Positions 59,295 through 64,000 of a stretch of 64,000 nucleotides of DNA are shown in pieces. The DNA lies in NCBI RefSeq assembly GCF_002909445.1, contig NZ_PPXC01000005.1, positions 124,001 to 188,000 of the forward strand. Reading direction: 5' to 3'. The notes under the pieces are model-generated. The model saw nothing but the letters and a program-made list of their open reading frames with translations. It was not told where the DNA came from and did no database searches. Each line of letters opens with the position of its first letter. Positions within the stretch are counted from its first letter, which is position 1. Made by a program: the position numbers and the translations under genes. This stretch comes from Arthrobacter glacialis (GTDB taxonomy: Bacteria > Actinomycetota > Actinomycetes > Actinomycetales > Micrococcaceae).

Positions 59295-59351
59295 GAACGC
59301 CGGGTAAATACTCACACTGTGCACACAGCTGTGAGTATTTGCCCGGCGTTC
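59295..59351. terminator. 57-base palindrome after serS
   Basis: A 22-position stem (59295-59316 with 59330-59351) with one T-G wobble, and a 13-base loop that itself holds CTGTG/CACAG. It starts 18 bases after the serS stop; likely a terminator. A similar-sized palindrome follows the next gene. Confidence 0.85.
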
Positions 59352-59408
59352 ATGGTTTTAACAGCCAAAATATGTGGCAGTACCAGCCCAATCTGCTTGA
59401 CTGGAGAC

Positions 59409-60254
59409 ATGACTATGACAGTAAATAATGTAATTCCCGGCATCGATGACCGGACAAATGAAACAACAAAGTACCTGATAGCCCTGGATGTTGACGGCAC
59501 CCTGGTGGACCACGATGGCATCATGACCGAGGGCGTCCGCACCGCAGCCGCGGCAGTGGTTGACGCCGGGCACCACGTCATCATCGCCACGGGCCGTTCC
59601 CTGGGCGCGCTGCTTCCCATTGTGGAGGCCATCGGGCTCCGCCACGGTTACGGAGTGTGCTCCAACGGCGGTGTGACCATCCGGCTGGATCCGTCCCTGG
59701 TTGACGGCTACGAGATCATTGACCGCGTGACGTTCGATCCTGCCCCCGCGCTGACTGCCCTGCGCGACAGCATCCCCGGCGCCAAGTTCGCCCTCGAGGA
59801 CGCTGAAGGGAACTTCCTGTCCACATCCCGTTTTCAGGACAACAGCTTCGGCATTGAGGCGCGCGGCGTGGATTTCCACCACCTGCTGGAGGCCAAGGCG
59901 GTGCGGGTGGTTGTCAACAGCGCCGAGGCCTCCACTGCGGAGTTCGCCGACGCCATTGCGGCTGCCGGCCTGCACGGGGTCACCTACGCCATTGGCTGGA
60001 GCGCGTGGCTGGACATTGCTGCAGACGGCGTCAACAAGGCATCAGCATTGGAGGCTGTCAGGGCTTCCCTGGGCATAGAGAACGCCCTGACGGTGGCCGT
60101 GGGCGATGGCTCCAATGACATTGAAATGCTGCGCTGGGCCAACCGGGGCGTGGCCATGGGCCAGGCGGACGATGAGGTGAAGGCTGCCGCCGATGAGATC
60201 ACCGCATCCGTTTACGACGACGGTGCTGCCGCCGTCCTGCGCAGCCTGGTCTGA
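59409..60254 (+). CDS. HAD-superfamily (Cof-type) hydrolase
   Basis: The 281-aa protein has motif I LIALDVDGTLVDHDGIMTEG (about 23-42), motif II IIATGRSLG, a Lys in AADGVNKASALEAVRASLG, and motif IV VAVGDGSNDIEMLRWANRGV. It has a C2-type cap, so it is a small-molecule phosphatase. ATG 59409 has TGGAGA upstream; the extra 15-residue N-terminus before the core is unusual but short. It is related to the HAD at 44979-45788. It stands alone between two large palindromes. Confidence 0.88.
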   Translation: MTMTVNNVIPGIDDRTNETTKYLIALDVDGTLVDHDGIMTEGVRTAAAAVVDAGHHVIIATGRSLGALLPIVEAIGLRHGYGVCSNGGVTIRLDPSLVDGYEIIDRVTFDPAPALTALRDSIPGAKFALEDAEGNFLSTSRFQDNSFGIEARGVDFHHLLEAKAVRVVVNSAEASTAEFADAIAAAGLHGVTYAIGWSAWLDIAADGVNKASALEAVRASLGIENALTVAVGDGSNDIEMLRWANRGVAMGQADDEVKAAADEITASVYDDGAAAVLRSLV

Positions 60255-60261
60255 CACCTCG

Positions 60262-60313
60262 AGTGTGCAGATATTGCGCTTAAAATCGATTTTGAGGGCA
60301 TTATCTGCACACT
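60262..60313. terminator. 52-base palindrome between convergent genes
   Basis: Continuous dyad centred on ATCGAT (60285-60290); 26 positions per arm with three mismatches, ends AGTGTGCAGAT/ATCTGCACACT. It starts eight bases after the HAD stop and ends 11 bases before the next - strand stop. Confidence 0.85.
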
Positions 60314-60323
60314 GACCGCGGGG

Positions 60324-61010
60324 TCAGTCCAGTATGGTCCTGCCCGCAAGCACAACGGGCGGCAACGCCTGCACTGCGATCCGCTCAGCGCCCGGAATTC
60401 GTGCTTCCACCATGGCCTGCTGGAGGGCCAGAACAAGTGGGCTTGGCTCGTCTGTCGTTTCAAACGTCCAGAAACCGGCCTGCGGGGGTTCTGTGCTGCT
60501 GTTTGTGGCCGGCTCCACTTTGGCGGGCACGGCCTGAAAGACAACGGCGTATTTTCCGCGAACACTGAGTTTTGTCAGCTTCTTGGCCACCAGCAAGTGG
60601 GTGGGGCCGGAACCATCCTGGCTTGTCACAGCCTTGATGGATTCCGGGTTGACCTGATTCCAGTAAAAGATCCGCGTCGTGGCCTTTTGGGCAAATGAGG
60701 TGACAATTCCGGCGTCGAACACCAGAAGTGTCCGGAAGGAGAAGGCGAGCGTCAGGGACCAGAGCACCAGTCCCGTCAGCAGGGACACCACCATGAACAG
60801 CGGAATGTCCTCAAACCTGTCGGGGGTCCGGTCCGTGGAGCGCGGGCTGCTGATGAACTGCCCGATGACTCCGTAAACAAAGCCAATGGCAATGCATGGC
60901 ACCAGCCAGGCCCAGTGGATCCGCCTCGATGCGGCCACATGGCGCAACTGGCCCAGCTCGGGTCCCAGCCGCTGCTCGGCCCGACGGACCCAAAAACTAC
61001 GACCGTGCAT
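60324..61010 (-). CDS. Hypothetical membrane protein of the WXG100-led operon
   Basis: The 228-aa protein has two transmembrane segments (LVPCIAIGFVYGVIGQFI at about 36-53 and VVSLLTGLVLWSLTLAFSF at about 76-94) and then a soluble domain with YWNQVNPESIKAVTSQDG and LALQQAMVEARIPGAERIAV. No family is recognised. ATG 61010 (complement) overlaps the upstream gene by 14 bases, so it is the last gene of a coupled set beginning at 63485. It may be an accessory or immunity-type membrane protein; this is only inferred from context. Confidence 0.65.
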   Translation of the reverse strand: MHGRSFWVRRAEQRLGPELGQLRHVAASRRIHWAWLVPCIAIGFVYGVIGQFISSPRSTDRTPDRFEDIPLFMVVSLLTGLVLWSLTLAFSFRTLLVFDAGIVTSFAQKATTRIFYWNQVNPESIKAVTSQDGSGPTHLLVAKKLTKLSVRGKYAVVFQAVPAKVEPATNSSTEPPQAGFWTFETTDEPSPLVLALQQAMVEARIPGAERIAVQALPPVVLAGRTILD

Positions 61011-61647
61011 CCGGGGCCTTTCCGTACAGGTGCGGCATCTGGGCGCGTGTCTGAGCCTCGGCCTGGGCTTCGGCTTGCTCCTTCGCAACAATCGCGGGGT
61101 CGGGAACCGGGGCATGACCTTTCGCCACACCGGAGTCCAAGTCCAGCGGGACGTATCCGGGGGTGTGTTCCACGCCGCCGTCGAACAAGCTGGCAATCAT
61201 GAAAACCGCGTACAGCGGCAGGAACGACCACAGGATGACTCGCCAGCCGCCGAGCCACGGCCCGGACAGGGACCCGTCGGTGATCCGCACACTGCGCATG
61301 CGGGCCGCACGGTCGCCAAAGAGGCCCCATTTGCCCCAAATCATGCCGTACACATAAAGCGCGGGGAACCAGAACAGTGCGATTAGCCCGATGAAGAAGC
61401 CGTTGCTGTACGCCAGCTCCCACAGCGACGGACTGTTTTCCATGGCTTTTCGCACCGGGATCACCAGCAACGACAGGATTCCGAACGCGGCCAGGAACAC
61501 TGCCCCGTCCAGGACCCTGCCCCAGAAATGCCTGGTGGCAGTGGCGCGGACGTAGTAGTTCCCAGTCATGGTGAACTGCCGCACTGGGCGTCCGGTGAGG
61601 GGATCGATCAGGCGGGTGGGCCCGTCAAATTTGGGTTTCGTGGCCAT
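60997..61647 (-). CDS. RDD-like membrane protein
   Basis: The 216-aa protein has a cytosolic N-terminus, then FWGRVLDGAVFLAAFGILSL, reminiscent of RDD (Arg-Asp-Asp) domains with RVLDG, and about three further membrane segments (GFFIGLIALFWFPALYVYGM, GGWRVILWSFLPLYAVFMIA). A Glu/Ala/Gln-rich coiled tail ends the protein. ATG 61647 (complement) follows GAGGT. It overlaps the next gene by 14 bases. Its role is unknown; RDD proteins occur near type VII loci and in ion transport. Confidence 0.65.
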   Translation of the reverse strand: MATKPKFDGPTRLIDPLTGRPVRQFTMTGNYYVRATATRHFWGRVLDGAVFLAAFGILSLLVIPVRKAMENSPSLWELAYSNGFFIGLIALFWFPALYVYGMIWGKWGLFGDRAARMRSVRITDGSLSGPWLGGWRVILWSFLPLYAVFMIASLFDGGVEHTPGYVPLDLDSGVAKGHAPVPDPAIVAKEQAEAQAEAQTRAQMPHLYGKAPDARS

Positions 61648-61710
61648 GAATACCTCGTAGGAAGAACGGCGTGGGGGGCACCTGACGGTGCACACCGCCA
61701 CAGTGGGTGG

Positions 61711-62487
61711 CTATTTGGGTGACAGCATGCCCGCCAGAACGTTGGTGAGGGAGGGTGCAGAGACTTCCTGCAATGTCAACGTCAACGAGCCGTTCACGGC
61801 ATGCGGGGTGAGGATGTGCACAGACTCGGGGCCCGTGTAGATGGTGAGTGTTCGCAACGCGTCAGCATTGGTTTCAAAGACCGCCAAGTTGCTGGCCGCC
61901 AGTGTTTGGGACAGCTGCTGCGAACCGGCGGTTTCAAACTCTGCTTCCGTGTAGTTCGTGGCTTGGGAATCCTTGGCTGCCGCGCCCTGAGGGTCGGCAA
62001 AGGCGGCGAGGCGGGCGGGGATCTGATCCACGGTGACTACCGTGAACCCGTGGAGGCCGCTCTCGTCCACTTCCTCCAGGAGGGTGCCGCCGTCGTGGGT
62101 GTAGGCAAAAAGCCAACGCTTGCCGGTGGACACTGTTCGCTCCAGCGAAGCAACCTGGCGCGAGGTGCGGCGCAGGGCCAGCGTGCCCGTGATCTCGGGT
62201 GTGGTGTGAAGGCGTGTCGGTTCGGTCTCGCCTTCAAAAATCACGGGGTAGGCCAGTTCCTTGGCCAGCAAGCCCCTCAGGGCAACGCCGCACAGGGCGT
62301 TTCGATCAGCGGTTTGGGCGGAGAGCCACGGCGTGGGCACAGCCTGCTCGCGCTGCACACCGTCCAGCGCCACCACTTCCTCATCGGTCAGCGTGGGCAG
62401 CGGCGTGCCTTCGGCACTGGCCATGGCAAGCACTTGGGCTGCGGACTCCACATCGCGTTCAGTCCACTGGATAGTATTTGTGCTCAT
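61711..62487 (-). CDS. EspG-like protein (tentative)
   Basis: The 258-aa soluble mixed alpha/beta protein has N-terminal RDVESAAQVLAMASAEGTPL and later GVALRGLLAKELAYPVIFEG, TGKRWLFAYTHDGGTLLEEV and GLHGFTVVTVDQIPARLAAF. Size, domain plan and a start overlapping a WXG100-domain gene (ATGA at 62484-62487) recall EspG chaperones of ESX systems, but no diagnostic motif is certain. It may be a cognate chaperone for the upstream substrate. It is also possibly an unrelated family. Confidence 0.5.
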   Translation of the reverse strand: MSTNTIQWTERDVESAAQVLAMASAEGTPLPTLTDEEVVALDGVQREQAVPTPWLSAQTADRNALCGVALRGLLAKELAYPVIFEGETEPTRLHTTPEITGTLALRRTSRQVASLERTVSTGKRWLFAYTHDGGTLLEEVDESGLHGFTVVTVDQIPARLAAFADPQGAAAKDSQATNYTEAEFETAGSQQLSQTLAASNLAVFETNADALRTLTIYTGPESVHILTPHAVNGSLTLTLQEVSAPSLTNVLAGMLSPK

Positions 62488-63485
62488 CCGAAAATTCCCT
62501 TCAAGAATTTGCCAGTCGATTTGGCTGCGTCACCTACGCCGTTCACCACTTTACTGCCTACGTCCTTGGCAAAGTTTGTGACCTCTTTGGCGCCGTCACT
62601 GATGTATTGGCCGGGGTTCTTGGCGAAGTTGGTGATGCTGTCCCAGTTGTCCACCACCAGGTTGCCCAAGGCCCAAGCCCCTGCAATCACGCCGGCGGCG
62701 ACCACTATGGGTGCGCCGATGGGGCCCAACAGGGCAGCGCCCCCGGCCGTCATCAACATAATGCTGCCCACGCCGCCCACCACGGAGAGGCCGCCCGCAA
62801 CCCGGTCGCCTCCCCCTCGCCAGCCGTCATGCTCGGGGGAAATCATGTCGTGGATGCCGCCGGCAATGCTGAGCGGCCCCGTCAGTCCGCCAGCTATGCG
62901 CAAGCCCTTGGAGAATTTGCTGGCGTCGTCAAAGGCCTGGCTATAGGGGATTCCCGCCTTGAGGTCGCTCAGGACGTCGCTGAGCTTGCCGCCATTTTTT
63001 AGTTGGTCGAGGCCGCCCTTGAGCCACCGGCCGGAATCATCCCAATTGGTCAGCAGTTCTTTGGTCTTGGCCCAGTCCTCAGCGCCGAGCTTGTGGAGCT
63101 TCCAAGCGTTCAGCAGGGGTGTGATGGCTCCCTTGCCGCCCATACCGACGTCGTACACATCCTTCAGGACGGACAACGCCGGGCCATCGCCGCCTGTGCC
63201 ACCGGCAATGCTGGCCACGGAGCTGGCGGTTTCCTGCTCGTCGGCGTTCTTGCGCAGCTGGTCTGAGACCTGCTGCAAGTTCCGGGCGTTGGAAGCCAGT
63301 GTGGGGCGGTGGGATGAATTCCAGGTTTGGCGGAACCGCTCAGCATCGGGGCCCTGCCAGCCGCGGTTTTGGTTGACAACTGAGGACAGAGCTTGGGCCT
63401 GCTGCGTCAGTACATATGAGGCCTTGTCCATGGCCTTGGCAAAGTCCCGGAGGTCCGCGATGTCGGCGCCGATAAAACCGTCCAT
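62484..63485 (-). CDS. WXG100-domain protein with hydrophobic Gly-rich C-terminal half
   Basis: The 333-aa protein has N-terminal residues 1-90 forming a WXG100 helical hairpin (DIADLRDFAKAMDKASYVLT, turn NRGWQGPDAERFRQTW with W-x-G). Residues 200-290 are Gly/Ala-rich and strongly hydrophobic (GLSVVGGVGSIMLMTAGGAA, LLGPIGAPIVVAAGVIAGAW), and the tail is Lys/Gly-rich. This is the layout of a type VII-secreted effector with a membrane-active or linker C-terminus. ATG 63485 (complement) has AAGG at seven bases. It is the first gene of a four-gene unit without a secretion ATPase. Confidence 0.75.
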   Translation of the reverse strand: MDGFIGADIADLRDFAKAMDKASYVLTQQAQALSSVVNQNRGWQGPDAERFRQTWNSSHRPTLASNARNLQQVSDQLRKNADEQETASSVASIAGGTGGDGPALSVLKDVYDVGMGGKGAITPLLNAWKLHKLGAEDWAKTKELLTNWDDSGRWLKGGLDQLKNGGKLSDVLSDLKAGIPYSQAFDDASKFSKGLRIAGGLTGPLSIAGGIHDMISPEHDGWRGGGDRVAGGLSVVGGVGSIMLMTAGGAALLGPIGAPIVVAAGVIAGAWALGNLVVDNWDSITNFAKNPGQYISDGAKEVTNFAKDVGSKVVNGVGDAAKSTGKFLKGIFG

Positions 63486-63791
63486 GACCATCCTTAGAAG
63501 TGTAGGGCCGAACATTGTGGGATCAGTGCGGCGTGTGCGGGCGGCCATTGGGTGGCCATGACCAGTTTAGACAGAGCTGGTCCTTGGCGGCGATGGGCAC
63601 AACTACCCGCAGCTATGCAGTGCGGGCGAGCCGAAGTGCCTGCACCAAAAAAAGCGGCGCTCCCCGAAAAGGGAACGCCGCCTTCAACCTCTCACCGCGC
63701 CCTCGCCGAATCAGACGGAGGGTGGTGCTGGGTGGGCCCACAGATCCGAGGGTTCCCTCGCGAGCGTGCGAGTGGAGGGAGGAGCTGGGGA
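63486..63791. other. Intergenic region, ppa terminator and operon promoter
   Basis: 306 bases without a gene. It includes the ppa terminator (63647-63682), a hairpin TCCCTC/GAGGGA (63754-63780) whose flank GCTGGGGACTA resembles the start of the 56-base repeat near 28670, and the leader of the WXG100-domain gene. Confidence 0.6.
63647..63682 (-). terminator. Intrinsic terminator of ppa
   Basis: Read on the - strand: GGCGGCGTTCCC, short loop TTTTC, GGGGAGCGCCGC, then T7. One mismatched position in the stem; the U-tract is clear. It lies 110 bases after the ppa stop. Confidence 0.85.
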
Positions 63792-64000
63792 CTAGTGCTT
63801 GGTGTCCGCAAAGCGCTTGATGGAAGCTTCCAATTCAGCCTCGGCGGCTGCGCGGTCGGCCCAGCCCTCAGCCTTGACCCACTTGCCCGGCTCCAGATCC
63901 TTGTAACGCATGAAGAAGTGCTCGATCTCCTTGACCAGGAATTCGTCAACATCGGAGAGTTCCTGGATGTGGTCGAAGCGCTTGTCGTCAACAACACACA
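63792..64000 (-). CDS. ppa: Inorganic pyrophosphatase, C-terminal part
   Basis: The last 69 residues of a family I pyrophosphatase: RFDHIQELSDVDEFLVKEIE, HFFMRYKDLEPGKWVKAEGW, then a helical tail ending IKRFADTKH. The pattern D-x-x-D-V-x-x-x-x-L-x-x-E-I-x-H-F-F-x-x-Y-K is diagnostic. It hydrolyses PPi to phosphate, pulling biosynthetic reactions. The stop is at 63792-63794; the start lies beyond the window on the - strand. Confidence 0.93.
   Translation of the reverse strand, partial: CVVDDKRFDHIQELSDVDEFLVKEIEHFFMRYKDLEPGKWVKAEGWADRAAAEAELEASIKRFADTKH

Overview
The window reads as chromosomal DNA of a high-GC Gram-positive bacterium of the Micrococcaceae, most like Arthrobacter in the broad sense. 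The reasons are the GC-rich codon use, frequent GTG starts, the putrescine oxidase, the pheA-diacylglycerol kinase-serS neighbourhood, the DUF5997/LysR pair and WXG100 proteins, together with Gram-positive-type flagellar genes that lack P- and L-ring genes. The assignment is an inference from gene content.

Region 1 (1-22.2 kb) is a nearly uninterrupted flagellar cluster on the + strand: the flagellin 3' end, fliD, fliS, a FliT-like gene, flgB, flgC, fliE to fliK, flgD, flgE, swrD/flbD, motA, motB, fliM to fliR, flhB, flhA, a degenerate flhF-like gene and csrA. Most genes overlap by 1-17 bases, so they are translationally coupled. Together they build the basal body, C ring, export gate, hook, stator and filament cap. 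Two candidate sigma-28-like promoters lie before flgB and fliM.

Region 2 (22.2-34.1 kb) is accessory. It holds a Stealth-family capsule sugar-phosphate transferase, a DoxX-like membrane protein, a secreted M28 aminopeptidase, and a putrescine module (TetR regulator, palindromic operator, putrescine oxidase, tandem Usp protein, APC permease). It also holds a DUF5997 gene divergent from a LysR effector-domain protein without a helix-turn-helix, an AT-richer vanW-like islet bracketed by a 21-bp direct repeat, and a WXG100 protein. Two 72-base palindromes of the same design lie here.

Region 3 (34.3-50.6 kb) has a proline-racemase-superfamily enzyme with an unusual Cys/Ser catalytic pair, then a histidine kinase, a 34-aa ORF, a NarL-type regulator and a 67-aa secreted cysteine-containing peptide closed by a strong terminator. 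This is the best candidate here for an undescribed signalling system. It continues with a stand-alone RelA/SpoT-domain synthetase, a LacI regulator, a wall-anchored GH20 hexosaminidase, a sugar kinase, a HAD phosphatase, a GDPD, glycerate kinase, a uracil permease, and an ArsR/CDF metal pair.

Region 4 (50.6-64 kb) is mostly housekeeping: pgm, a DUF4190-type protein, a POT peptide transporter, rhodanese, pheA, a lipid kinase, serS, a HAD phosphatase flanked by two large palindromes, a four-gene orphan type VII-like operon led by a WXG100-domain protein, and the 3' end of ppa. No tRNA, rRNA, CRISPR array, transposase or integrase was recognised.
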